From the NCBI RefSeq assembly GCF_001870675.1, contig NZ_MEHT01000001.1:62001-126000 (forward strand): DNA of 64,000 bases, given 5' to 3'. Every line of letters begins with the position of its first letter. Within the stretch, counting starts at the first letter, position 1. Of the stretch, positions 17,355-26,655 are shown in pieces. Under the pieces are notes generated by a model. It saw only the letters and a program-made list of their open reading frames with translations, was not told where the DNA came from and made no database searches. The position numbers were made by a program, and so were the translations under genes. The DNA comes from Roseinatronobacter thiooxidans. GTDB taxonomy: Bacteria; Pseudomonadota; Alphaproteobacteria; Rhodobacterales; Rhodobacteraceae.

Positions 17355-18402
17355 CACCCCGAACTTACAAGACGAGGCCGCGCGCCAGTTCCAGATTTGC
17401 AATTCCTGCCGCTATTGCGAAGGCTATTGCGATGTGTTTCCGCAGCTTTTCGCCCTGCCAGAGATGACAGCGGCTTCGGCAACCCATCTGGCCAATCTAT
17501 GCCACAACTGCCGCGGCTGTTATTACGCGTGCCAATATTCCCCCCCGCACGAGTTCGACCTGAACCTGCCCGCTGTGCTGGCCGAATTGCGGCAAGACAC
17601 ATGGGAACGCCACGCGCGCCCGCAGGCCCTTGCACGCGTGTTCCATTCCCATGGTGTGGCCGTAGCCGCCGCACTGATTGCGGGCTTTGCGCTTTTGTTC
17701 TTCCTTATGGCCACGCTGCGCCCTGAAAGCGGCGAAGGGTTCTATGCCTATCTTGCGCATAACGCGATGGTGGCAATCTTTGCGCCCGCTTTTCTGTTGC
17801 CCCTTGCAGGGCTTGCCTATTCCCTGCGCAGCTATTGGCGCGAGATTGGCGGCGGGCGGATCACATGGGCCAGCCTGCGCCATATGGGCAGTTCTGTCGC
17901 GCGAATGAAAAACCTGTCCGGCGGGGCAGATCAGGGCTGCAATTTCGAGCAGGGCGCGCGCTATTCCAACGCCCGCCGCTATGCGCATCAGGCCACGCTG
18001 TGGGGCTTTCTGATGTGCTTTGCCGCGACATCTGTTGCGACGCTGATGCATTACGGGCTGGGCTGGGAAGCGCCCTATCCGTTCTGGTCACCCCCCAAAC
18101 TGCTGGGGGTTCCGGGCGGCATTCTGCTATGCCTTGGAACAGGTGCGCTGGCATGGCTGAAACTGCGCGCCGACCCAGAGTTGGGGGCCGCGCGGGTCTG
18201 GGGCGGCGAGATGGCCTTTGTGCTGCTGCTGTTCACGGTATCCGCAACGGGCCTTGCGCTTTATGCCGCCACCGGCACCGGCGCTGTGCCTGCCTTGCTG
18301 GCAATACATCTGGGCGCGGTCTTCGCATTCTTCGTCCTAACACCCTACACAAAGATGGTGCATGGGTTCTACCGCACCGCCGCGCTTTTGGCGCGGCGAT
18401 AA
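17344..18402 (+). CDS. tcuB: TcuB iron-sulfur/heme membrane protein, reoxidises TcuA
   Basis: A 352-residue protein. Two Cys clusters for 4Fe-4S centres are at residues 19-29 (CNSCRYCEGYC) and 53-63 (CHNCRGCYYAC). About six membrane helices follow, with histidines able to bind heme. TcuB is known to take electrons from the reduced flavin of TcuA and deliver them to the quinone pool. The start ATG 17344 lies inside the tcuA end, which couples translation. The usual third gene, the MFS transporter tcuC, is absent, and the Tct transporter nearby probably substitutes. Confidence 0.88.
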   Translation: MLDNTPNLQDEAARQFQICNSCRYCEGYCDVFPQLFALPEMTAASATHLANLCHNCRGCYYACQYSPPHEFDLNLPAVLAELRQDTWERHARPQALARVFHSHGVAVAAALIAGFALLFFLMATLRPESGEGFYAYLAHNAMVAIFAPAFLLPLAGLAYSLRSYWREIGGGRITWASLRHMGSSVARMKNLSGGADQGCNFEQGARYSNARRYAHQATLWGFLMCFAATSVATLMHYGLGWEAPYPFWSPPKLLGVPGGILLCLGTGALAWLKLRADPELGAARVWGGEMAFVLLLFTVSATGLALYAATGTGAVPALLAIHLGAVFAFFVLTPYTKMVHGFYRTAALLARR

Positions 18403-18424
18403 GGTGAATGGGGACATAAGATAA

Positions 18425-18452
18425 GCCGCACCACGTCATGACGTGGTGCGGC
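18425..18452. repeat. 28-base perfect palindrome after tcuB
   Basis: GCCGCACCACGTCA followed directly by its exact reverse complement, 22 bases after the tcuB stop and between convergent genes. There is no T run on either strand, so it is not a classic Rho-independent terminator; a cruciform, transcript-stabilising hairpin or protein site are alternatives. Confidence 0.75.
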
Positions 18453-18627
18453 GAGCCTTGGTTCATGCTGGATAGATTTATGCCAGGCAAATCCGCGAAA
18501 GAGTAAGGCTATGCGCAGCGCCAAGCCAAATCGCCGCGCGGGTGCACAGCCCTGTGGGGCGCGGCGGGCCTACGCCCCTTGAATCCGCGCATAGCTTGCG
18601 ACCGAATGGCAACTTCATCGCTATGCT

Positions 18628-19725
18628 TTAACGTGTCACCCCGTCCCAAACCCCGCGCGGCACCATGACACTGCCGCGCGCCAGAAGGCGGGCGGTACGG
18701 GTCAGGCCGGCGGCACGGATTTCGACGCCCGTTTCCGACGCCGCGAAATCCAGCAGCACATCCAGCGCGCCTGACGGGTGTTCGATCTGCATCGCCGCTG
18801 GCCCTGTGGCGGGCACATCCGACAGCCCATCGGCAACCGACCCTTTCAGCACAGCACAAGCGGCAAGGCATTGCCCCCCTGTAACCGCCATGCTGGGATG
18901 GCACGCCCAAGGCGTAAGGTAGCGCGCGCGCAGGCTACCGCCTGCAAGCGGCGCAGAAATCAGCCCCACTTTGGGCGTGACAGAGCCGGAAACATCTGCC
19001 CCCAGCCCCATCATTGGCCCCGCCTTGCAGCGCAGCGCCTCGACCCGCGCCAGAAGGGCGGTGTTTGCGTCAATTTCCTCGGGGGTTTCGTCGCCGCGCA
19101 GGCCCATATCAGCAGCGCGCAGAATCATCATGGGCATCGCCACGTCGATCATCGTCACCGCGACCCCGTCAATCACATCGCACGCATTCCCTGTCGGCAG
19201 CAGTGATCCGCACATAGTGCCGACCGTGCCCATGAAACTCAGCGCCACCGGCGCGGCACTACCGGGCAAGCCGTCAAGCGTGGTGCCCCCCTCATAGGTG
19301 ACGCGGCCATCCGGGGTCTGCACAACCGCATCCACCAGCGCGCCCGTATTGACCGCGCGAATGCGCAAGCGCGTCTGCGGCCCCCGCACCGGCACCAAAC
19401 CCATCTCTATTGCCGCAGGCCCCACGCCTGACAGGATATTCCCGCAAGTCGGGCGGAAATCGACCTCTTCGCGCATCGGGTCCACCTGCGCGAAGAAGTA
19501 ATCAATATCGACCCCCTCAACGGTCGAGCGTGACAGCATGGCAACCTTGGTGGTCACCGTCGCACCCCCGCCGATTCCGTCAATATTCAGCACATGACCG
19601 GACCCAAGCACCGCGCGCAGCACAGCCGCCAATTGGCCCCGATCATCGGGCAGGTCAGCCGCGTTGAAGTAAGGGCCGCGCGATGTGCCGCCGCGCATGA
19701 ACAGAAAGGGGATTTCAGTTTGCAT
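18628..19725 (-). CDS. PrpF/GalD-type isomerase (aconitate or 4-oxalomesaconate tautomerase family)
   Basis: A 365-residue cytoplasmic isomerase of the PrpF fold. It has MRGGTSRGPYFNAADLP at residues 10-26, FRPTCGNILSGVGPAAIE near 95, and MGTVGTMCGSLLPTGNACDVIDG near 180. PrpF moves a double bond in methylaconitate and GalD tautomerises 4-oxalomesaconate. Beside TcuA (cis-aconitate former) and a PrpD relative, a cis/trans-aconitate or similar isomerisation is the natural role. It starts 9 bases after the Tct fusion stop, so it belongs to the leftward Tct operon. Confidence 0.8.
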   Translation of the reverse strand: MQTEIPFLFMRGGTSRGPYFNAADLPDDRGQLAAVLRAVLGSGHVLNIDGIGGGATVTTKVAMLSRSTVEGVDIDYFFAQVDPMREEVDFRPTCGNILSGVGPAAIEMGLVPVRGPQTRLRIRAVNTGALVDAVVQTPDGRVTYEGGTTLDGLPGSAAPVALSFMGTVGTMCGSLLPTGNACDVIDGVAVTMIDVAMPMMILRAADMGLRGDETPEEIDANTALLARVEALRCKAGPMMGLGADVSGSVTPKVGLISAPLAGGSLRARYLTPWACHPSMAVTGGQCLAACAVLKGSVADGLSDVPATGPAAMQIEHPSGALDVLLDFAASETGVEIRAAGLTRTARLLARGSVMVPRGVWDGVTR

Positions 19726-19734
19726 GTCTCAGTC

Positions 19735-21747
19735 TCAGCTAAATGGCCATGGAAGCCGGTAAAGGTCTTGCAGCACCCCGCCCGGAAAGCGCATGTTCAG
19801 CGCCGAGGCGAGGGTCAGCACAAAGCCTGCGCAGCCCGCAGTCAGGATCACAGTCATCAGCCAGCTTGCTTTTGCGCGCAGCTTCAGGAACGCCACAAAG
19901 AAGGTGACCAGCGCAATGGCAAAACCGAACAGCGCCGTCAGCGCCACAAGCGAGCCGACCCATGCAATGGCCCCAAGGGTCGAGCGAAGCGGCACCCCTT
20001 CGGCCTGCGCCTCATGCTCGGTATCGCTGGAGACAGCATGGTTCGGCTTGCCGAAGACCAGAAGCCCCAGAACCACCGCCGTGAATGCTGCGCCCGCGCA
20101 GGCCATGATCAATGGAAAGACCTGCCCAAGAAAGCTTTGCTTCAGCGCATCTTGAATGCCCACCGCGAAAAAGGCCAGCGCGAGAGCCGCGAAAATAATC
20201 TGCGGCAAGCGCGCGCGGATATTGGCGGCAGGGCCCCTGCCGCTGCCGCTGTCGCGCGCCTCGACTGCCAGAATTTCCGCAGGCGTCGCCTCGGACACGC
20301 GGGCGCGCAGGCCCAGCCAGATTGACCCTGCAGTAATCCCGATGATGATCATAACCCCTGTGCGGGTCAGGAATTCCCAGCCATAGAATTGCACGGCCTG
20401 ATACAGATATGTCTCGGCCTGTGTGGCCAGAACAAAACCAATCAACAATGCAGGGCGCGGCCAGCCAAAGCGGCGCATATAAACACCCAGCACACCAACG
20501 ACCAGCAGCGTGATCAGGTCATCCAGCGTGCGCGTTGCCTGAAAGCCCGCAAAGCAGATGACCGCAATCATGAAGGGCGCAAGCAGTTTGAACGGAATCA
20601 GCGTCAGTTTGGAAATCGGCACCGCCAGAACGATGCACAGCCCCGCCCCCAGCACATTGGCCAGCGCAAGGGACCACACGATTGTATAGGTCAGGTCCAG
20701 ATTGCTGCCCACCATCGAGGGCCCCGGCTGGATGCCAAGCAGCACCATGCCGCCCAAGAAAACCGCCATCGCGCCGCCACCGGGAATCCCGAACAAAAGC
20801 GTGGGCAACAGCCCGCCGCCTTCTTTGGCGTTATTGGCCGATTCCGGCGCGATCACGCCGCGCACATCGCCTTGGCCGAATTTCGGGTTATCCTTGACGG
20901 TCTGGACCGCGTGCCCATAGGCGATCCAGTCCACCACGGTGCCACCCAGCCCCGGAATGGCACCGATCAACGCCCCGATGCCGGAACAGCGCAGCGTCAG
21001 CCACCAATTTTTCATCACATCGCGGATGCCCTGAAACCAGCCTGCGCCCAGCGTGTTATGCTCTGATATCGCGCGGTCACGGCGCAGCAGATCGACAATT
21101 TCGGGCACCGCAAACAGGCCCAGACCAATAATGATCAGCGGGATACCATCGTAAAGGTAATCCACACCATAGACCATGCGGAATTCGCCCGTTGCAGGTG
21201 CGCCCCCGATTGACCCGATGATCAGCCCCAAAGCACAGGCCGCCACGCCTTTGACCAGCGACTTGCCCGCCAGCACGCCAACCATTGACAGCCCGAAAAC
21301 CGAGAGCATGAACAATTCGGCAGATGAAAAGGCCAGAATCACCGGTCGCGCGATCAGAACAAAGCCTGTCAGCACCACCGCGCCAATCAATCCGCCCACA
21401 AGTGACGCGAAAAACGCCGCCGACAGCGCGCGCGCCGCCTCGCCGCGTTTGGCCATTGGGAAGCCGTCCAGCACAGTGGCTTGCGACGCGGACGATCCGG
21501 GAATGCCCATCAGCACGCTGGCAAAAGTGTCCGATGTGGGGATCACCGCAACCAAGCCGATCAGCATGGCCAGCGCCGATGTCGTGTCCATGCCGTAAAG
21601 GAACGGAATCATCAGCGACAGGCCCGCAATCCCGCCAAGGCCCGGAAAAATACCGATCATCAGCCCGACAATCACGCCGATCATCATGTAACCGATATGC
21701 TGTAACGTCAGGATATTCGTCAGGGCAGAGACAAAAATATCGAACAT
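19735..21747 (-). CDS. Tripartite tricarboxylate transporter, fused TctA-TctB
   Basis: A 670-residue inner-membrane protein. Residues 1 to about 500 are the large TctA subunit, with a typical opening (GLMIGIFPGLGGIAGLSLMI) and its repeat (GIGALIGAIPGLGGTVVDW). After a polar linker, the last 150 residues form a four-helix TctB-like small subunit, ending RFPGGVLQDLYRLPWPFS. In most systems these are separate genes ordered tctC-tctB-tctA; here B is fused behind A. It imports tricarboxylates with TctC, using the ion gradient. Start 21747 has GGAGGG eight bases upstream. Confidence 0.88.
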   Translation of the reverse strand: MFDIFVSALTNILTLQHIGYMMIGVIVGLMIGIFPGLGGIAGLSLMIPFLYGMDTTSALAMLIGLVAVIPTSDTFASVLMGIPGSSASQATVLDGFPMAKRGEAARALSAAFFASLVGGLIGAVVLTGFVLIARPVILAFSSAELFMLSVFGLSMVGVLAGKSLVKGVAACALGLIIGSIGGAPATGEFRMVYGVDYLYDGIPLIIIGLGLFAVPEIVDLLRRDRAISEHNTLGAGWFQGIRDVMKNWWLTLRCSGIGALIGAIPGLGGTVVDWIAYGHAVQTVKDNPKFGQGDVRGVIAPESANNAKEGGGLLPTLLFGIPGGGAMAVFLGGMVLLGIQPGPSMVGSNLDLTYTIVWSLALANVLGAGLCIVLAVPISKLTLIPFKLLAPFMIAVICFAGFQATRTLDDLITLLVVGVLGVYMRRFGWPRPALLIGFVLATQAETYLYQAVQFYGWEFLTRTGVMIIIGITAGSIWLGLRARVSEATPAEILAVEARDSGSGRGPAANIRARLPQIIFAALALAFFAVGIQDALKQSFLGQVFPLIMACAGAAFTAVVLGLLVFGKPNHAVSSDTEHEAQAEGVPLRSTLGAIAWVGSLVALTALFGFAIALVTFFVAFLKLRAKASWLMTVILTAGCAGFVLTLASALNMRFPGGVLQDLYRLPWPFS

Positions 21748-21810
21748 GAGAACCCTCCGATGGGCAAGCGGGCAGATCGCACACAAGAATGCGGCGAAGC
21801 GGCGTCAGGC

Positions 21811-21855
21811 ATGGGAAAAGAAAACCCCTCCGGCCATGGCAATGGCCGAAGGGGT
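21811..21855 (-). terminator. Terminator/attenuator between tctC and the tctA-tctB fusion
   Basis: On the minus strand, 14-base arms (21855-21842 and 21837-21824) pair with one G-T wobble around a four-base loop and are followed by TTTTCTTTTCC. It lies just after the tctC stop and before the downstream tctA-tctB gene. Partial read-through would make much more binding protein than membrane transporter. Confidence 0.82.
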
Positions 21856-21865
21856 GGTACAGGGC

Positions 21866-22969
21866 TTAGTCGCCCAGACGCACGTTATATTCGCTTTCCA
21901 GCATCTCGACGACCATGGCGCGAACCTCGGGGTCGATATTCGTGCCTGCGGTGAACAATGCCTCGGCGGCACGGTCGGTCACCTGCTCATAGCTGCCAAG
22001 TGCGGCAACGAATGTGTCCAGATATTCTGGGTCTGCGAAGACATCACGCCATGCCTGACGATAGGTCTCGACCAGCTCTTCTGACGCGCCTGCGGGCAGA
22101 ACAACCATTTTCTGCGCAGCAAAACCAGCCGTGTTGAACGCCTTATATGCGTCATACATCGGGCCGGACGGTGCTTCGCCATGCACCATTTCATAGACTT
22201 CTTCCAGAATTGGCAGATCGGGGAAAGTTGGGTCGCGCTGCGGATTGCCATCTTCATCCAGAACGCCCCATGACATCAGGGGAACCGCAGTGCCTTCTTC
22301 GACAAGCGGGGTAACGTTGTTGATGAAGGCGGAAGAGGTTTGGTAATCGATATTCACCTCGCCACGTTCAAAGGCCAGACGCCCGTCGCCGCGCCCGCCA
22401 AAGCCGAACACATAGTTCACATCCAGCCCCAGCAGTTTGAACGCCAGCATCGGCACCAGATCAAGCGATGTTGCGCCCTGGCTGGCATAAACAAGCCGCT
22501 GCCCTTGCAGATTGGCGACATCGTCAATGCTTTCCACCCCGGTCGAAGGCGAAACATAGGCCACGCCGCCTGTCGGGCCGACCATCACAACCGACCAGTC
22601 CTGATATTCATAGCGCACGCGCGGATCGCCCAGCAGATAGGGGAATTGCGTGGACCCGGATGTTCCCAGAATGGTCAGCCCATCGGGGCGGGCGCGCTGC
22701 GCGAACAGGTTTGTCCCGCGGGTCGATCCGCCACCGGGTTCATTGACGACAACCACTGTCGGGTTGCCGGGCAGGTGCTTGGACAAAAACGGCGCATTGA
22801 ATCGCGCCCATGTGTCAGAACCGCCACCCGTGCCGAAAGGAATGATCCATTCAATTGTCTGGCCCGAAAAATCTGTTTGCGCCAGCGCAGGCGCACCCAG
22901 TGTGACCGCCGCTGCTGCCGCAGCAATATAGCCCAGCGCCCCGCGCCGGGTTGATGTTGTCGATGTCAT
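21866..22969 (-). CDS. tctC: Tripartite tricarboxylate transporter binding protein TctC
   Basis: A 367-residue periplasmic receptor of the Bug/TctC family. The N-terminus has a twin arginine (TRRGALGYIAAAAAAVTLG) and an ALAQ cleavage site, suggesting export, possibly by Tat. The mature part shows IEWIIPFGTGGGSDTWARF and VVVVNEPGGGSTRGTN, the ligand loops of the family. The start at 22969 has GGGAGG seven bases upstream. It is the first gene of the leftward Tct operon and diverges from the tctDE regulators. Confidence 0.88.
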   Translation of the reverse strand: MTSTTSTRRGALGYIAAAAAAVTLGAPALAQTDFSGQTIEWIIPFGTGGGSDTWARFNAPFLSKHLPGNPTVVVVNEPGGGSTRGTNLFAQRARPDGLTILGTSGSTQFPYLLGDPRVRYEYQDWSVVMVGPTGGVAYVSPSTGVESIDDVANLQGQRLVYASQGATSLDLVPMLAFKLLGLDVNYVFGFGGRGDGRLAFERGEVNIDYQTSSAFINNVTPLVEEGTAVPLMSWGVLDEDGNPQRDPTFPDLPILEEVYEMVHGEAPSGPMYDAYKAFNTAGFAAQKMVVLPAGASEELVETYRQAWRDVFADPEYLDTFVAALGSYEQVTDRAAEALFTAGTNIDPEVRAMVVEMLESEYNVRLGD

Positions 22970-23051
22970 GTTGACCTCCCAAGTCATTTTGCGCACAGTC
23001 GAAAGAGCGCCTCTACACTCTACCATGCTATGGCACTCGTAACCACCAAAC

Positions 23052-23069
23052 CTGTCAGTATTCTGTCAG
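23052..23069. promoter_or_regulatory. Candidate TctD binding site, direct repeats
   Basis: CTGTCAG occurs at 23052-23058 and 23063-23069, an 11-base period. OmpR/PhoB-type regulators such as TctD bind tandem half-sites with about this spacing. It lies between the divergent tctC and tctD genes. Confidence 0.5.
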
Positions 23070-23106
23070 AACGCCAGAAAACAACAACCACCGGCTGGAA
23101 GAAGCG

Positions 23107-23778
23107 ATGCGGATTGTGCTGATCGAAGACCACGCCATTCTTGCGCGCGCGCTGATCCAGTCGCTTCAGGATGCCGGGCACGCGGTGGACTGGCTGCAAG
23201 ACGGGCAGGAAGCTGACAGCTTTCTGGCGCAGAATGGCGCGGATCTTGCCGTGGTGGATGTGAACCTGCCCGGCCTGAACGGGTTGCAAATTCTTGGCCG
23301 GTTGCGCGCGCGCGGGCAAAGCTTTCCGGTACTGATGCTGACAGCACACGGGCAGGTGTCCGACCGCGTGGCGGGCTTGGATGCGGGCGCAGATGACTAT
23401 CTGGTCAAACCCTTTGAAATGGCCGAACTGCATGCCCGTATCCGCGCCCTGTCGCGCCGCCCTGCCGAAGCGCGCAGCGAGGTAGAGGTGATTGGCGGCG
23501 TCACCTATAACCGCGCCGCATGCAGCCTTGTGACCAGCGCAGGCGCATTGACCATCTCGCGCCGTGAACTGGCCTTGTTTGAAGCGTTGATCGAGAATAT
23601 CGGGCGCGTGCGGTCCAAAGACCAGCTGGGCGAACGCATTTACGGGATCGGCGCAGATATCGAAGCCAATGCTGTCGAACTTCTGGTCTCTCGGTTGCGG
23701 CGCAAGCTGGACGGGCATGGCGTGTCCATTCGCACGCTCCGCGGCCTTGGCTATATGATGCAGGTCGAAAACGCATGA
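23107..23778 (+). CDS. tctD: OmpR-family response regulator TctD
   Basis: A 223-residue two-component regulator. The receiver domain has acidic residues in LIEDH at the N-terminus, phosphoacceptor Asp51 in VVDVNLPG, a Thr in MLTAHG and a Lys in LVKPFE near 101. A winged-helix DNA-binding domain follows, with VSRLRRKLDGHGVSIRTLRGLGYMM. Its neighbours make it the tricarboxylate-responsive activator of tctC and the tctA-tctB fusion. Its stop overlaps the kinase start (ATGA). Confidence 0.9.
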   Translation: MRIVLIEDHAILARALIQSLQDAGHAVDWLQDGQEADSFLAQNGADLAVVDVNLPGLNGLQILGRLRARGQSFPVLMLTAHGQVSDRVAGLDAGADDYLVKPFEMAELHARIRALSRRPAEARSEVEVIGGVTYNRAACSLVTSAGALTISRRELALFEALIENIGRVRSKDQLGERIYGIGADIEANAVELLVSRLRRKLDGHGVSIRTLRGLGYMMQVENA

Positions 23779-25208
23779 GGCGCGGCGGGCTATTCAGGCG
23801 CAAGCCCTTTGCAGGCTCGCTGCGTTTGCGGTTGTTCGTGCTGATTATCCTGCCGCTTGTCGCAGTGGCCCTTGTGGCCGGTGCCCTGCGCTACTGGCAG
23901 GCACAAACCCTGTCACAAACGCTTTATGATGATGCCTTGAAAGTTGTGGCGCATGTGGTCGCCCGCGAAGTCATCATCACGCAGGGCGATGTTGTCACCG
24001 ATGCGCTGCTGAATTCTTTGGTCGGGGTGTTGGGTGATCCGATTTTCTACAATGTCTCGGCAGCCGATGGCCGGATTCTGGCAGGCTATACCGATATGCC
24101 CGATGATATTATCCCGGCGGACCGGCAAAGCAGTGACCCCTATTTTTTCAATTTCATCTATAATGACAGGCCAGTGCGCGCCGTTCTGCTGCGCGAATTC
24201 ATCGCCGACCCTTTCTTTGACGGCTGGACAACAGTTCTTGTCTGGCAAACCACGACCCAGCGCCGCGCGCTAAGCATGACCATCCTTAAACAGGCGCTTG
24301 TCACACTGGCCTTGGTGCTGGTCACGGCGGCGGCGACTGTCTGGGTGGGCATTACGCAGGGCGTGCGGCCCCTGATCGACCTTCGGGAAGCGGTGTCATT
24401 GCGCAGCCCGTCAGAGCTTGGCCCCATAAGGCGCATTGTCCCCAACGAAGTGCGGCCGCTTGTTCAAACCATGAATTCCCTGTTTTCAAGGCTTCAGGCC
24501 GAACTGCACCGGCGCAACACCTTCATCTCCAACGCTGCGCATCAAATCCGCAATCCGGTTGCTGCCATACGCGCCCAAGCCGAAGCCGCCCTCTCGACCA
24601 AAGACGCAAACCAGCGCGAGGCCCGCTTGCTTGACCTGCACGAAGCCGCCAGCGACCTGTCCCGCCTAAGCCAGCAACTGCTAAGTCTGGAAGCGGCAGA
24701 TCATTCGACGATGACAAATGTCCAGCCATTAGATTTCACACAGCTTGTCGCCGACATGGCGCGCAAAACGGCCCCGGCCGCGTTGAAACAAGGGGTCGAT
24801 ATTCACCTGAACGCGCCCGAACAGGGTTTGACCGTGACCGGCAATGACATCTTGCTGCGCGAAGCCATTGAAAACCTGCTGGATAATTCCTTGCGCTACG
24901 GGGCTGTCAATGGTGGCGAATTGAACCTGACACTGCACCGCGACAACCAGCGCGCCATGCTTTTTGTCGAAGATGACGGGCCGGGCATACCCAAGGCGGC
25001 CTCGGAACTTGTGTTTGAACGTTTCGTGCGCTTGCCGCAAACCAGCAAAAAAGGGCAGGCCGAGTCCGGCTGCGGCCTTGGATTGGCAATCGTACGCTCG
25101 ATTGCAGCCGCACATGGCGGGACATGCTATGTCCGAAATAAAGAACAAGGATGTTGCATTGTGCTGGCCTTGCCCTTGGCAGGCGACAGCAATGTCCGAG
25201 AAAGTTGA
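23775..25208 (+). CDS. tctE: Sensor histidine kinase TctE
   Basis: A 477-residue membrane histidine kinase. The first membrane helix is at about residues 17-38, a periplasmic sensing domain runs to about 165, and a second helix to about 195 is followed by a HAMP-like linker. The H box FISNAAHQIRNPVAAIRAQ has its His near residue 256, with an N box ENLLDNSLRYG and a G box DDGPGIPKAASELVFERF. It presumably senses external tricarboxylate and phosphorylates TctD. Confidence 0.9.
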   Translation: MRRGGLFRRKPFAGSLRLRLFVLIILPLVAVALVAGALRYWQAQTLSQTLYDDALKVVAHVVAREVIITQGDVVTDALLNSLVGVLGDPIFYNVSAADGRILAGYTDMPDDIIPADRQSSDPYFFNFIYNDRPVRAVLLREFIADPFFDGWTTVLVWQTTTQRRALSMTILKQALVTLALVLVTAAATVWVGITQGVRPLIDLREAVSLRSPSELGPIRRIVPNEVRPLVQTMNSLFSRLQAELHRRNTFISNAAHQIRNPVAAIRAQAEAALSTKDANQREARLLDLHEAASDLSRLSQQLLSLEAADHSTMTNVQPLDFTQLVADMARKTAPAALKQGVDIHLNAPEQGLTVTGNDILLREAIENLLDNSLRYGAVNGGELNLTLHRDNQRAMLFVEDDGPGIPKAASELVFERFVRLPQTSKKGQAESGCGLGLAIVRSIAAAHGGTCYVRNKEQGCCIVLALPLAGDSNVRES

Positions 25209-25539
25209 TAGGTTTTTCGGTTTCAAATTACCGTGCAACAAGAAGTTACAGGCCAAGTCACCTGACTGACGGTTCCCGCAATGCGTCGCAACAGGCGCGT
25301 GTGGGACTTAACTTTTGCGGGCCAGCGGTAGCCACCTTGCCGCCCCCCGCGCGCCCCAGAAGCCACGCGCCCACAGGTTGCACAATTTCTGAGTAAAGTA
25401 GAAAAAGCACCCAAAACAACGCCGCACTGCAGCGCTTTCTTCTGGCAATCCCTGACTCTTGCTGATAACTTTATATGGTAATGGTATCTTTCGCTGGTAG
25501 TTTGCCCTTTCTCTTAAATCTTCAGACTTGGAAGACGCA
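25209..25539. other. Intergenic region, no gene recognised
   Basis: 331 bases between tctE and the WecA-like gene. The right part (25450-25530) is AT-rich and probably holds the promoter of the downstream gene; no exact hexamer pair was convincing. Confidence 0.4.
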
Positions 25540-26655
25540 ATGATTCTGGTTGGGATTTTCTCATCTTGCGTGCTGTCATTTTTTATTGTCATTTTTTCCC
25601 ATAAAATTAGGGCATTAATGCGAGAGCGTGCCGACACCGAAGCAGTGCAGGCCTCGCATGAGGGGGACCCGCTGCGGTTGGGCGGCTTTGCGATCATGGG
25701 CAGCCTGATTGTGATGCTGGGCTATACCGCCCTATCCTTTCCAACCGGCATGGCAAGTCTGATCCTGATCTCCGCGATCCCAGTTCTGCTGGCTGGCGCG
25801 CTAGAGGATTCGGGCCGTGCTGTCTCGGCCAAGATGCGTTTGCTGGCGGCGGGTGTGTCGTCAGTCTTTGCCATAGCGCTGCTGGGCTTCTGGATCGAGT
25901 CGATTGACTACGCATATATCGATTATCTTCTGGCGTTTCCGGTGGTCGCAATTCTGGTGACAATCCTGTTCACATCGGGCTTTTGCCACGCCTTCAACTT
26001 AGTGGATGGTATGAACGGTCTGGCCGCGCTGATCGGAATGGTTGCGGCGGCGGGGCTGGGCTTTATCGCGTTTTCCAATGCAAGCCCCGATATTGGCCGC
26101 TTTGCCTTTGCCCTGTTTGCCGCGATTGCCGGTTTCGCTTTGCTGAACTGGCCATTCGGGCGCCTGTTTCTGGGCGATGCAGGGGCCTATGGGATTGGGC
26201 ACATCCTGGCGTGGACAGCGATCACCCTGTCTGTCACGCGCCCCGAAATTGCGGTTCCCGCGCTGGTCCTTGTGCTGTTCTGGCCACTTGCAGACACGCT
26301 GCACACCATCTTGCGCCGCCTGTTGCGGCGGAAAGAGGTTTTTGCACCGGACAAGATGCATTTGCACCAAAAAGTGCGGCGCGGGCTGGAGATTATCTTT
26401 TTCGGCAGCCGGAAAAGGAAACTCACAAACCCGCTTACAACTGTGGTGCTGATGCCACTCATTGTCGCGCCTGCGCTAACGGGCATGTGGCTGGCACAGG
26501 AACCAACCTTGGCATGGATCGCCCTTCTTGTGTTTTTCACATTGTTCAGTGCGACACATGTGGCCGCGATCTACATCTCCAGAAAGCTGCGAAGCCCGCA
26601 ATCGGCATACCCGAAATATCAAGGCATCGGCGCACCAATTGCAGAGCAGTATTAA
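25540..26655 (+). CDS. Undecaprenyl-phosphate glycosyl-1-phosphate transferase, WecA/MraY family
   Basis: A 371-residue polytopic membrane enzyme of glycosyltransferase family 4. The catalytic aspartate region is seen as FNLVDGMNGLAAL near residue 155 and RLFLGDAGAYGIG near 210, and the cytoplasmic His motif as DKMHLHQKVRRG near 275. It transfers a sugar-1-phosphate to the lipid carrier to prime a surface glycan. It stands alone, 3.5 kb before galU, so it may serve a different glycan from the exo cluster, which has its own ExoY. The start at 25540 has GGAAG upstream; an in-frame TTG lies four codons earlier. Confidence 0.83.
   Translation: MILVGIFSSCVLSFFIVIFSHKIRALMRERADTEAVQASHEGDPLRLGGFAIMGSLIVMLGYTALSFPTGMASLILISAIPVLLAGALEDSGRAVSAKMRLLAAGVSSVFAIALLGFWIESIDYAYIDYLLAFPVVAILVTILFTSGFCHAFNLVDGMNGLAALIGMVAAAGLGFIAFSNASPDIGRFAFALFAAIAGFALLNWPFGRLFLGDAGAYGIGHILAWTAITLSVTRPEIAVPALVLVLFWPLADTLHTILRRLLRRKEVFAPDKMHLHQKVRRGLEIIFFGSRKRKLTNPLTTVVLMPLIVAPALTGMWLAQEPTLAWIALLVFFTLFSATHVAAIYISRKLRSPQSAYPKYQGIGAPIAEQY

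Noticed and set aside
15714-17402. 562-codon minus-strand frame opposite tcuA
   Set aside because: Shadow of tcuA, which has intact FAD motifs; the antisense translation is composition-biased and unrecognisable.
25209-25539. Possible small gene between tctE and the WecA-like gene
   Set aside because: Short frames exist but none has a ribosome site or recognisable product; the AT-rich part fits a promoter better.
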